Below, one piece after another: positions 7,101 to 14,957 of a DNA stretch of 64,000 nucleotides. The translations under genes were made by a program, and so were the position numbers. This stretch comes from Paenibacillus tyrphae. Lineage in GTDB: Bacteria; Bacillota; Bacilli; Paenibacillales; NBRC-103111. Every line of letters starts with the position of its first letter. The first letter of the stretch is position 1. The DNA lies in the NCBI RefSeq assembly GCF_024158745.1, contig NZ_JAMZAW010000001.1, positions 124,001 to 188,000 on the forward strand. Direction: 5' to 3'. Below the pieces are notes generated by a model. It was not told where the DNA came from and did no database searches. It worked only from the letters and a program-made list of their open reading frames with translations.

Positions 7101-9223
7101 TTAACGGTACCATCACCAGCGTACTTGGAGCCACCATCACTGCAGGGACCTTGACTACTGTAGGCTCCGTACTGGGGGTTACAATTACCGAAGGCACGAT
7201 CAGTGCTACCATTCTCGGCGGCGTAGTCAGTGCCACACTGCTTGGCGGGACTATCGACAACCTGCTTAACGGCACCATTACCAGCGTGCTCGGAGCCACC
7301 ATCACCGCAGGGACCTTGACTACCGTCGGATCTGTCTTGGGAGCAACCATTACAGCTGGAACTATCAGCGCGACGATTCTCGACGGTACCATAAGTGCTA
7401 CACTGCTTGGCGGAACGATCGACAATCTGCTCAACGGGACCATCACCAGCGTACTTGGCGCTACAATTACCGCAGGGACCTTGACTACCGTCGGTTCTGT
7501 ACTAGGAGCTACCATTACAGCTGGTACCATTAGCGCGACGATTCTCGGCGGCGCGGTCAGTGCTACACTGCTGGGTGGGATTATCGACAACCTGCTTAAT
7601 GGCACTATCACCAGCGTGCTTGGCGCTACCATCACTGCTGGGACCTTGACTGCCGTCGGCTCTGTACTGGGAGCCACCATAACAGCAGGGACTATTAGCG
7701 CAACGATCCTCGGCGGAACGATCAACAACCTGCTCAACGGCACCATTACCAGCGTGCTCGGGGCCACCATCACTGCGGGTACATTGAATACTGTAGGCTC
7801 TGTTCTGGGAGCCACTATTACTGCAGGCACGATCAGCGCAACGATCCTCGGCGGAATCGTCAGTGCCACACTACTGGGCGGGACGATCACCAACCTACTC
7901 AACGGCACCATTACCAGCGTGCTCGGAGCCACGATCACCGCAGGGACTTTGACTACCGTCGGTTCCGTGTTGGGAGCCACCATTACAGCAGGCACACTCA
8001 GCGCCACCATTCTCGGCGGAATCGTCAGTGCCACACTGCTTGGCGGGACTATCAATAACTTGCTTAACGGCACCATCACCAGTGTGCTCGGCGCTACCAT
8101 CACCGCGGGGACCTTAACTACCGTCGGCTCTATACTCGGAGCCACCATTACTGCTGGCACGATCAGCGCAACACTGCTCGGCGGAACGATCACCAACCTG
8201 CTCAACGGCACCATCACCAGTGTACTCGGCACTACCATCACCGCGGGGACCTTAACCACCGTCGGCTCCGTGCTAGGAGCCACCATTACAGCAGGCACGA
8301 TCAGCGCAACACTGCTCGGCGGAACGATCACCAACCTGCTTAATGGCACCATCACCAACGTGCTCGGCGCTACCATCACCGCGGGAACCTTAACTACCGT
8401 CGGCTCCGTACTCGGAGCCACCATTACAGCAGGCACGATCAGTGCCACACTGCTCGGTGGAACGATCACCAACCTGCTCAATGGCACCATCACCAGCGTA
8501 CTCGGCGCTACCATCACCGCAGGGACTTTGACTACCGTCGGCTCCGTGCTAGGAGCCACCATTACAGCAGGCACCATCAGTGCCACGCTACTGGGCGGAA
8601 CGATCACCAACCTGCTCAACGGCACCATTACCAGCGTGCTCGGCGCCACCATCACCGCAGGGACCTTGACTACCGTCGGTTCCGTGCTGGGAGCCACCAT
8701 TACTGCAGGCACCATCAGCGCCACATTGTTGGGCGGAACGATCACCAATCTGCTCAACGGCACCATTACCAGTGTTCTCGGCGCTACCATCACCGCAGGG
8801 ACCTTGACTACCCTCGGCTCCGTGCTTGGAGCGACCATCACGGCGGGTACAATTACCGCCATCCTGGGCGGAACGTTAACCGCAATCTCGCAAAACACCT
8901 TTGTAGAGCAGAGCTTCTTGTCCGTCCCCGTGGGCACGGCCACGACGTTCGCGCCGCTGGCGGCTATAACGACCGCCGTTTTGGAAACTTATTCGTTCTT
9001 TGTCTACAACTCCAGTCCCGTGGGAACCGTCGATACGATACTGGAAATTAGCGCGAACGGAACCAACTGGTTTACCGACGTAAGCAGCACGAACCTGGCT
9101 CCGGGGTCTGTCGACGTACTTGTGCCTCAACGCTTTTTGAAATATACTCGCCTCTCGCATCGGGCTTCAACGACGTTGGTAACCGGAACGATTGACGTCA
9201 TATTCAACGCTCAGGGTTCATAA
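4166..9223 (+). CDS. Giant Gly/Thr-rich modular repeat protein with DUF6385-like C-terminal domain
   Basis: About 1685 residues. TTG 4166 is chosen as start because TAAGGGTGAT (4152-4161) is a good ribosome site for it; the in-frame GTG at 4157 lies inside that site. Residues 1-40 (ending TGTPRPIQTD) resemble the head of DUF6385 proteins. Then come introductory repeats and 24 ordered units made of blocks such as GTITSVLGATITA (13), GTLTTVGSVLGATITA (16), GTISATILG (9) and GTIDNLLN (8). The array is about 28% Thr, has no Lys, Arg or Cys and hardly any aromatic residues, and alternates hydrophobic and Thr/Ser/Gly positions as in a beta-solenoid. The last ~110 residues form a non-repetitive DUF6385-like domain. 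No signal peptide or sorting motif is seen. Likely a surface or spore-layer structural protein, probably glycosylated. Confidence 0.85.
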   Translation: MPNFNVFNLNPNDLRSLIFGQDSTGTPRPIQTDPSGAILNIPIGGTIDVIQHVTAATIVAGTINAIIGTITAVVPSATVTGGTLTTIQSVLGATVTAGTLTTVESVLGATITAGTLTTIESILGATITGGTINAITGTITAVVPSVTISGGTISVVESVLGATITGGTVSTTILGGTVGATLLGGTIDNLLNGTITSVLGATITAGTLTTVSSVLGATITGGTLNAILGTLTAVVPSVTISGGTLTAVESVLGATITAGTLSATIVGGTVSATILGGTVGVTLLGGTIDNLLNGTITSVLGATITAGTLTTVGSVLGATITGGTLSAILGTLTAIVPSVTITGGTLTVVQSVLGATITAGTISATIVGGTVSATILGGTVGATLLGGTIDNLLNGTISSVLGATITAGTLTTVGFVLGATITAGTISATILGGAVGATLLGGTIDNLLNGTITSVLGATITAGTLTTVGSVLGATITSGTISATILGGAVSATILGGAVSATLLGGTIDNLLNGTITSVLGATITAGTLTAVGSVLGATVTAGTISATILGGAVSATLLGGTIDNLLSGTITNVLGATITAGTLTTVGSVLGATITAGTISATILGGIVSATILGGTIDNLLNGTITSVLGATITAGTLTTVGSVLGVTITTGTISATILGGTVSATIIGGAVGATILGGTIDNLLNGTITSVLGATVTAGTLTAVGSVLGATITAGTISATILGGTVSATLLGGTIDNLLNGTITSVLGATITAGTLTTVGSVLGVTITAGTISATILGGTVSATILGGTIDNLLNGTITSVLGATITAGTLTTVGSVLGATITAGTISATILGGAVSATLLGGTIDNLLNGTITSVLGATITAGTLTTVGTVLGATITAGTISATILGGTVSATILDGTVSATLLGGTIDNLLNGTITSVLGATITAGTLTTVGSVLGATITAGTISATILGGTVSATILGGTVSTTILGGTIDNLLNGTITSVLGATITAGTLTTVGSVLGVTITEGTISATILGGVVSATLLGGTIDNLLNGTITSVLGATITAGTLTTVGSVLGATITAGTISATILDGTISATLLGGTIDNLLNGTITSVLGATITAGTLTTVGSVLGATITAGTISATILGGAVSATLLGGIIDNLLNGTITSVLGATITAGTLTAVGSVLGATITAGTISATILGGTINNLLNGTITSVLGATITAGTLNTVGSVLGATITAGTISATILGGIVSATLLGGTITNLLNGTITSVLGATITAGTLTTVGSVLGATITAGTLSATILGGIVSATLLGGTINNLLNGTITSVLGATITAGTLTTVGSILGATITAGTISATLLGGTITNLLNGTITSVLGTTITAGTLTTVGSVLGATITAGTISATLLGGTITNLLNGTITNVLGATITAGTLTTVGSVLGATITAGTISATLLGGTITNLLNGTITSVLGATITAGTLTTVGSVLGATITAGTISATLLGGTITNLLNGTITSVLGATITAGTLTTVGSVLGATITAGTISATLLGGTITNLLNGTITSVLGATITAGTLTTLGSVLGATITAGTITAILGGTLTAISQNTFVEQSFLSVPVGTATTFAPLAAITTAVLETYSFFVYNSSPVGTVDTILEISANGTNWFTDVSSTNLAPGSVDVLVPQRFLKYTRLSHRASTTLVTGTIDVIFNAQGS
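4742..8758 (+). repeat. In-frame tandem repeat array, 23 complete units of 138 bp plus n x 27 bp
   Basis: Cutting at each GTIT/SSVLG block gives unit lengths in residues: 101, 101, 55, 64, 55, 55, 64, 55, 55, 55, 64, 64, 55, 55, 55, 46, 55, 55, then five of 46; these sum exactly to 1339 codons. A 24th degenerate unit leads into the C-terminal domain. Length steps of 9 residues come from zero, one or two extra copies of a G[TA]VSATILG block. The 3' units are almost identical and exactly 138 bp apart (8210, 8348, 8486), the 5' units more diverged, which points to expansion from the 3' side. Confidence 0.95.
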
Positions 9224-9236
9224 AATGAAAACATAT

Positions 9237-9267
9237 CCCTCTGCATAGCAGAGGGGTTGTTTTTTTC
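9237..9267 (+). terminator. Intrinsic terminator after the giant repeat gene
   Basis: CCCTCTGC (9237-9244), loop ATA, GCAGAGGG (9248-9255), then a T-rich tract to 9267. It ends only 22 bp before the next start codon, so the downstream glycosyltransferases must rely on read-through or on a promoter within the repeat gene's 3' end. Confidence 0.85.
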
Positions 9268-9289
9268 CTGGGAGGGAGGAAACCGATTC

Positions 9290-11353
9290 ATGCTGCTGAG
9301 TTTGAACCTGATTGTGCGTAATGAAGAGCACTTTTTACCGTCATGCCTGGAGAGCGTCAAATCCTGGGTGGATGAAATTATCGTTGTAGATACCGGTTCT
9401 ACCGATCGAACCATCCCGATAGCCGAGTCTTACGGGGCCAAGGTGTTCCGTATAAATTGGGAAAACGATTTTTCCAAAGCTCGCAATGCGGCTGTGGTGC
9501 GAACCCGGGCAGACTGGATTCTCGTTCTTGACGCTGACGAACAAATGACAGGCGATCTGCAAACATTCAGGAAAACCTTGAGAAACACGGAGCTGGAAGC
9601 CTTCTGGCTGGACGTGGAAAATGTAACCGGTTCGCTCCCTCATGAACGGGTCTATCACCGGTCGCTGCGCCTTTTCCGGAATCGGCCGCAATACCGGTAC
9701 CAAGGCCCGATTCACGAAGACATCCTCCCTTCCATCGAGAAGCGTCACGGTTCGATCGCTTGCATCGGTACAAGCGGTCTGAGTCTGCTGCATTTCGGTT
9801 ACTTGCCCGAGGTGCAAGAACAAAAAGCAAAAGCCAAGAGAAATTTGACCATTCTGCAGCAAGCTGTTAAGGATCATCCCAAATCCCCATATTACCGTTA
9901 CCATTTGGGAGTTTGTTGCGAACAGCTGGGGATGGATCGCGATGCCGTCAAGCTGTTGGAGCAAGCCCTGAAAAGCGCTCCGCCCGAAGTTTCCTACCGG
10001 CCGACCATCGTGAAGGATTTGTCCAAATTGTTGATCAAAACCGCTGCCTTTCCGCAAGCGGTGAAGCTGCTTGAAAAGGAAAAGCAGAGATATGAGGAAT
10101 ACCCCGACCTGCATTATTATTTAGGAGTAGCCTACACGGCGGTACATCAGGAAGATATGGCGCTTCGATCGTTTCAAGCCGCCGTCGGCGCCTCCCCTTC
10201 CCGCTCCTATCTAACGGAGTCCGGCACTCATACCTTCCGGTCCTATTTGGCTATGGGGAACATTGCCGCAAAATGGTCCGCATACGGGGACGCACTAAAA
10301 TTTTATCTGGACGCGCTCAAGCATTGTTTTTATTCCAAAGAAGCGTTTGTGGGCATTGCAGATGTTCTGGGCGCTTTAAACAAAACCGAAGAGGAGATCG
10401 TCAAAGAGCTCCTTCATATCGTTAGCCCGAATTTCCAGCCAGACTCGCCTACTTATCCGCTTCGCGAGCTGTGCGAAATCAGCATTGGCGAAGCTCTGTT
10501 CGACGTCGGCTGCTACTGCGCCAGCCGCGAGGTGCTGAGTTCTTACCTCGCCCGATCGCCGCGCATCAGGGAATTGATCGTTCTGTCCCTGGTCCGCGAA
10601 GGGGAAGCCCAGGAAGCGCATCGGCTTGTCGAACCGATAGCGGCCTCGGAAGCGCCGGACACCCCGCTCCTCTTTCATACGCTGCTGCTGCACAGCTTGG
10701 AGAAAACCATTCCCATCCCAGCTTACTTGTCGGATTGGATGACCCGCCAGCCGGAAGCAGCGTTTTACGCCCGTTTGTTCGAGCAGCTTCGAACGCATGC
10801 CGAGCTATCCGAAGAGGATGCGGATTACTCGTACTTGCTGTTTGTCAAGCCACTGCTCCATCTGGCTATCCAAATGCAGTATCCGGCTGTAATCGGCAGG
10901 CTTACAGGACTTTCTCCGGCATTTCGCCCGTTTACGGCCAAAATGCTGTTCTACGAAGGGTTTGTGGATCAAGCGGCCGATCGCCTGCTCACGATCATGG
11001 AGACGGAACCACTGGATGGCGAGAGCTTTTACATTCTGGGGATCGTTTTGTATGACCGGGGCCGATGGCAGGAAGCTTCCGTGCTGTTCGAGCAAGCCTT
11101 GAGCCTTGACCCGGAAGATCGTAAAGCCAGAATAGCCGCCGCCTTATGTTATTTGCAGCAAGCGAGGAGTATTGTGCAAGAAGCCCTGGAAAGAATACCG
11201 GAAGCCTCTTTGCTGAATGCCAATTTGCAAAAACTCAATCTTTCCATCGAGCTGGTCTCCAGGTCGAATTGGCGTCCTTACTGGCGCGGCGTACAAAGGA
11301 GGAATTACGATGAAGCCTGCCAGCATTTCGCTGTGCATGATCGTAAAGAATGA
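9290..11353 (+). CDS. GT2 glycosyltransferase with TPR tail (1 of 3)
   Basis: 687 residues from ATG 9290, preceded by GGGAGGGAGG; the longer frame from TTG 9257 overlaps the terminator and is rejected. Residues 1-220 are a GT-A family 2 domain: LSLNLIVRNEE, VVDTGSTDRT, the metal-binding LDADEQM, and RYQGPIHEDI. The rest is a long run of TPR-like helical pairs (YRYHLGVCCEQLGMDRDAV and others). This architecture is shared with peptide and protein glycosyltransferases such as SunS, in which helical repeats dock the acceptor. With the Thr-rich giant protein next door, protein O-glycosylation is the natural inference. It overlaps the next gene by 44 bp. Confidence 0.85.
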   Translation: MLLSLNLIVRNEEHFLPSCLESVKSWVDEIIVVDTGSTDRTIPIAESYGAKVFRINWENDFSKARNAAVVRTRADWILVLDADEQMTGDLQTFRKTLRNTELEAFWLDVENVTGSLPHERVYHRSLRLFRNRPQYRYQGPIHEDILPSIEKRHGSIACIGTSGLSLLHFGYLPEVQEQKAKAKRNLTILQQAVKDHPKSPYYRYHLGVCCEQLGMDRDAVKLLEQALKSAPPEVSYRPTIVKDLSKLLIKTAAFPQAVKLLEKEKQRYEEYPDLHYYLGVAYTAVHQEDMALRSFQAAVGASPSRSYLTESGTHTFRSYLAMGNIAAKWSAYGDALKFYLDALKHCFYSKEAFVGIADVLGALNKTEEEIVKELLHIVSPNFQPDSPTYPLRELCEISIGEALFDVGCYCASREVLSSYLARSPRIRELIVLSLVREGEAQEAHRLVEPIAASEAPDTPLLFHTLLLHSLEKTIPIPAYLSDWMTRQPEAAFYARLFEQLRTHAELSEEDADYSYLLFVKPLLHLAIQMQYPAVIGRLTGLSPAFRPFTAKMLFYEGFVDQAADRLLTIMETEPLDGESFYILGIVLYDRGRWQEASVLFEQALSLDPEDRKARIAAALCYLQQARSIVQEALERIPEASLLNANLQKLNLSIELVSRSNWRPYWRGVQRRNYDEACQHFAVHDRKE

Positions 11354-13010
11354 AGAGCAAAATCTGGCACGCTGCTTGGAAAGCGTCAAAGACGTCGTCT
11401 CGGAAATGATCGTGGTCGATACCGGTTCGCAGGATGAGACGGTATCGATCGCCAAGTCGTTTCAGGCCCGCGTTATCGAAATGCAGTGGCAGGACGATTT
11501 TGCCGGGGCGCGGAACCTTGGAGTGGATCACGCATCGGGCGAATGGATCTTATTTTTGGATGCGGACGAGGAGCTTGATGATGACAGCAAAGTAGATCTG
11601 CTGACTTGGGCCGACTGCGCCGAGGCGGATGCTTATTTTGTGCGAATCATCAATCATTTTGGCGACCGGGAGCTGAACGCCAGCATCAATCCGACGATCC
11701 GTATGTTTCGGAATTTGCCGGGGTACCGTTTCACCGGAAGAATCCATGAGCAGATCGCCGAAAACATTCAACAGGTAAATCCGGGTGCACGCTTTGTCAT
11801 GACCCATATCCGGGTGCACCACTACGGATACCAAGCCCACATCAGAGCGAGCAAGAACAAGACGGAGCGAAATCTGGCTTTGCTGAAAAAAGAGCTGGAA
11901 GAGCATCCCCAGCATTCGTTCCATCTGTATAACATCGGAATCGAATATTTGCAGAATAATCAGGTGGAAGAAGCATTGGATGCGTTTCAGCAATCGATCC
12001 GGTATGCGCATCCGATGGCCAACTACGCCCACCTGCTGTATAAGTGCGAAGCCCGTTGTTACGCGGCAATGAACCGGCTGAAGGAAGCGATCGACAGCTG
12101 TAACCGCGGGATTACCCTTTATCCGGACTATACCGACTTGTATCATTACAAAGGCTGCTACCAGATGACGCTTGGGGATTTTCAATCCGCCAAGCTGTCT
12201 TTCCGAAAAGCCGTGCATTACTCGGAACCCAAAGGCTACCACACGGAAGCGGGTGTCGGCTCCCATACCACCTACTACTTGCTGGGTCTCGTATGCGAGT
12301 CTATGGCCCAGGACAACGAAGCTGCGCAAGCCTACCTTACCTCCTTTCAACAGCAGCCGGGTGCACTCCGTTCCCTCTATCGCTTGTTCCGTCTGTATCG
12401 GACGGCAGAGAAGCAGCATGAACTGATGGCGTTAATCCAGAAATCATTCAAGCTGCGCCTCCGGGAGCATCGAGCCGATATTGCCAAGGTTCTTTACCGG
12501 ACCCATTGTTACCAAGCGCTGGAAAGTTTGACACAGTTGTGGACCTTGACGGATGGAGTGGACGAGGACGAAAAAGAGGCACTGCTGAACCTCGCCGCGG
12601 AATGCCGTCTTTTAGCCGGGCCGTCAACAGGGGATCGTGAGTCCGGGGAGCTATGGAGCGAAGACTTTTTCAAAAACGGACTGCCGAACGACTGGCTTCC
12701 TCCTTTGCAGCCGGGCTCGGCGAAATCGTTAAGTGAGACGGCAAAGAAGGCGCGTATGCTTCATGCTCAAAAAAAATATCCCGTTTACCACCAATTTGTG
12801 TCCCTATGGGAGGAGAAGCAGCGAACATTGGAAAAAGACTTCCAATGCGATTCGGTGCTCCAGATGGTTTACGACTTATCCCACAATGCCGAACTTCACT
12901 TGAACCGTCTGCTACGGCGGGAGCCGAAGCTGGAATTGATCAAGAACGCTATACTGTCGCTTCCCTTCGACGAGGGATTGCCGGAGCGGGAGGGAGCGCC
13001 CTCTGTCTAG
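11310..13010 (+). CDS. GT2 glycosyltransferase with TPR tail (2 of 3)
   Basis: 566 residues from ATG 11310, set by AAAGGAGGAAT just upstream and lying inside the end of the preceding gene. N-terminal GT2 domain: ISLCMIVKNEEQNL, VVDTGSQDETV, LFLDADEELDD, and the acceptor-side motif YRFTGRIHEQI. TPR-like repeats follow from about residue 195 (HLYNIGIEYLQNNQVEEALD). Paralogous to its two neighbours; overlapping reading frames suggest translational coupling and a joint role in building one glycan or in modifying different sites of the repeat protein. Confidence 0.87.
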   Translation: MKPASISLCMIVKNEEQNLARCLESVKDVVSEMIVVDTGSQDETVSIAKSFQARVIEMQWQDDFAGARNLGVDHASGEWILFLDADEELDDDSKVDLLTWADCAEADAYFVRIINHFGDRELNASINPTIRMFRNLPGYRFTGRIHEQIAENIQQVNPGARFVMTHIRVHHYGYQAHIRASKNKTERNLALLKKELEEHPQHSFHLYNIGIEYLQNNQVEEALDAFQQSIRYAHPMANYAHLLYKCEARCYAAMNRLKEAIDSCNRGITLYPDYTDLYHYKGCYQMTLGDFQSAKLSFRKAVHYSEPKGYHTEAGVGSHTTYYLLGLVCESMAQDNEAAQAYLTSFQQQPGALRSLYRLFRLYRTAEKQHELMALIQKSFKLRLREHRADIAKVLYRTHCYQALESLTQLWTLTDGVDEDEKEALLNLAAECRLLAGPSTGDRESGELWSEDFFKNGLPNDWLPPLQPGSAKSLSETAKKARMLHAQKKYPVYHQFVSLWEEKQRTLEKDFQCDSVLQMVYDLSHNAELHLNRLLRREPKLELIKNAILSLPFDEGLPEREGAPSV

Positions 13011-14889
13011 CCCTCGCCTGTCGGTATGCATGATCGTGAAAGACGAAGAAGAGCTCTTGCCCCGCAGCCTGACTTCAGTTGCCGGAATCGCGTCGGAGAT
13101 CGTCGTCGTCGACACCGGCTCGACGGACCGCAGCGCGGCCATCGCCCGGGAATTTGGAGCAAGCGTCTACGCCCACGAGTGGGAGGACGATTTCTCAAAA
13201 GCGCGGAACCAGGCGCTGGACGTGGCGTCGGGTGACTGGATTCTGGTGCTGGATGCCGATGAGGAGTTAGCGCCCGAATGCCTGCCGCTGCTGTCCGAGT
13301 CGTTGTGCCGATCCGATGCCTTCGCTTATGCCTTGCATTTTGTTAATTATTACGGACAATTTACGGAATATCTCAGCTTTACCGACTCGTGCTGCCGATT
13401 GTTTCGGAATTTGCCCGATTTGCGCTACAGTGGGAAAATCCACGAAGATATCGTACCTGCCTTGTTGAAAAGGAATCTGACCCCGATTCCAAGTCGCATT
13501 ACGATTCGTCACTACGGATATTTGGAGGACAGAGTGCGGCAAAAACGAAAACCGCAGCGCAACGCGTCCCTTCTCGCCAAAGCGATCGCGGCAACCCCGG
13601 GGGATTCGAGACTGCAGTATGCGCTGGGAACGGAATATCTGCATATGGAACGATACAGCGAGGCTATGGGAGTGTTCCTCCCGCTGCTGGAATCGCTTGA
13701 GCCCTCCTGCGGGTTTTATCCCGATCTGCTGCTCAAGACCGCTCTCCTGCTCCGGCTGCAGAGATCCCATGACGAAACGCTTCGGCTTGTGGAGGAAGGG
13801 CTTCGCTTATTTCCCGATTTTACTGATCTTTGGGATCTCCTGGGGGACCTTTGCGCGGAGCGAAACGAATACGGCCTCGCCCGCAAGGCTTACGAACGCT
13901 CCCTAATGCTGACGCCTCGCTCCGGGCTTTACGCAAGCCAGACGGGTTCCGGAAGCTTTGCAACGGCATACCGGCTTGGCCAACTACAAGAAAAGCTGCT
14001 GAATCGGGCCGAAGCTCTTCGCTCATACCGTCAAGCACTAAGTAAATTCCCCCGGTATGAACCCGCTTGGCGGCGCTGGCTTGAGCTGACCGCCACGGAA
14101 GGCCGCTGGGCCGAATTGCTGTACTGCCTCCGAAGCTGGCAGGTGGAACTGACGCCGCAGCAATGGATGGAAGTGGTGCGCAGCCTGCTTCGGTACAACG
14201 AGCTGTCGCTTGCACAGCGAATCCGGGAGTGGGTACCTGAACCGGCCCTCGTAAGCTTGCATCCATTGTCCCTTCGCCTTAGTCAGTGGCTGATACGTTC
14301 CAAGCAAGGAGACAAAACCGGTGTTTTGGCAGAATTGCAAGGTTTGAACGAACCGAAAGAGAGGGCGCTCGATATCGAGCTGCTCCGCTGGGCTATCCGA
14401 CTCGACTTGTCCGCCGTTAAGGAGGATGATAGACAACAGCTTGTCCAGGACGAATCCGCCGCTGCTGCGGATGAGCGCACCTTCCTTACCGCCTGCACCG
14501 TCTTTCTGGAGGCGGCCTGCTGGGACGGGCTCGTTTGTTACCTGCGCCAATCCGAGGGAGCGCTCCGGCATCTTCCCGGTTTGCTTCGTACGCCTTTGCT
14601 TCAGCTTGTTCTGCAGGCTCCAGACTTCGTGATTCAAGCCATTCTTGCCCGGTGTGACCGAGATCGGCTGTCTCCGCAGGAGTTGTGCGCCTACGGATTG
14701 CTTTGCGGCGCGCTGCTGCGCTGGATGGAGGCTACTGGCGCGCTGCGCCAAGTTCAAGACCGGCTTCCCGATTGGTCGCTGCCCCGGCTTGCGTTAGCCC
14801 AAGTGTACCGGTCGCTCGCATTCGAGCGGCTTGGTCAACCGCCAGAAAAAGCCGAGTGGCTGAAGCTATCCTTGTGGCTATCCGCTTGA
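13003..14889 (+). CDS. GT2 glycosyltransferase with TPR tail (3 of 3)
   Basis: GT2 domain with VVVDTGSTDRS, LVLDADEELAPE and RYSGKIHEDIV, then TPR-like repeats to the C-terminus. The first ATG (13030) would delete the first beta-strand: the neighbours begin with SISLCMIVK, and here the matching RLSVCMIVK lies upstream of that ATG. The only suitable in-frame codon is CTG 13003, seven bases after GGGAGGGAG (12988-12996) and overlapping the previous gene's stop. I therefore propose a CTG start giving 628 residues, with ATG 13030 (619 residues) as the conservative alternative. Confidence 0.8.
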   Translation: MSSPRLSVCMIVKDEEELLPRSLTSVAGIASEIVVVDTGSTDRSAAIAREFGASVYAHEWEDDFSKARNQALDVASGDWILVLDADEELAPECLPLLSESLCRSDAFAYALHFVNYYGQFTEYLSFTDSCCRLFRNLPDLRYSGKIHEDIVPALLKRNLTPIPSRITIRHYGYLEDRVRQKRKPQRNASLLAKAIAATPGDSRLQYALGTEYLHMERYSEAMGVFLPLLESLEPSCGFYPDLLLKTALLLRLQRSHDETLRLVEEGLRLFPDFTDLWDLLGDLCAERNEYGLARKAYERSLMLTPRSGLYASQTGSGSFATAYRLGQLQEKLLNRAEALRSYRQALSKFPRYEPAWRRWLELTATEGRWAELLYCLRSWQVELTPQQWMEVVRSLLRYNELSLAQRIREWVPEPALVSLHPLSLRLSQWLIRSKQGDKTGVLAELQGLNEPKERALDIELLRWAIRLDLSAVKEDDRQQLVQDESAAAADERTFLTACTVFLEAACWDGLVCYLRQSEGALRHLPGLLRTPLLQLVLQAPDFVIQAILARCDRDRLSPQELCAYGLLCGALLRWMEATGALRQVQDRLPDWSLPRLALAQVYRSLAFERLGQPPEKAEWLKLSLWLSA

Positions 14890-14932
14890 AAAGGCGACCC
14901 TCTGTCGAACGGGCGGGAGGCGTCGCCTTTTG
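14889..14932. terminator. Bidirectional terminator between converging glycosyltransferase operons
   Basis: AAAAGGCGAC (14889-14898) pairs with GTCGCCTTTT (14922-14931); A/T runs on both sides allow it to act for the + strand GT2 genes and the - strand GT4 gene. Confidence 0.75.
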
Positions 14933-14957
14933 TGTCAACTGTATTCCTCCAGCTTTT

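Noticed and set aside
4742..8758. CRISPR-like regular repeat.
   Set aside because: Repeats are contiguous, in frame, with no unique spacers, and are coding.
4426..8943. A 1505-codon open frame on the - strand opposite the giant repeat gene.
   Set aside because: It is open only because the repeat avoids stop triplets in that frame; its Pro/Val product copies the repeat period, and it has no ribosome site or independent ending. The + frame has a start signal, non-repetitive ends and a terminator.
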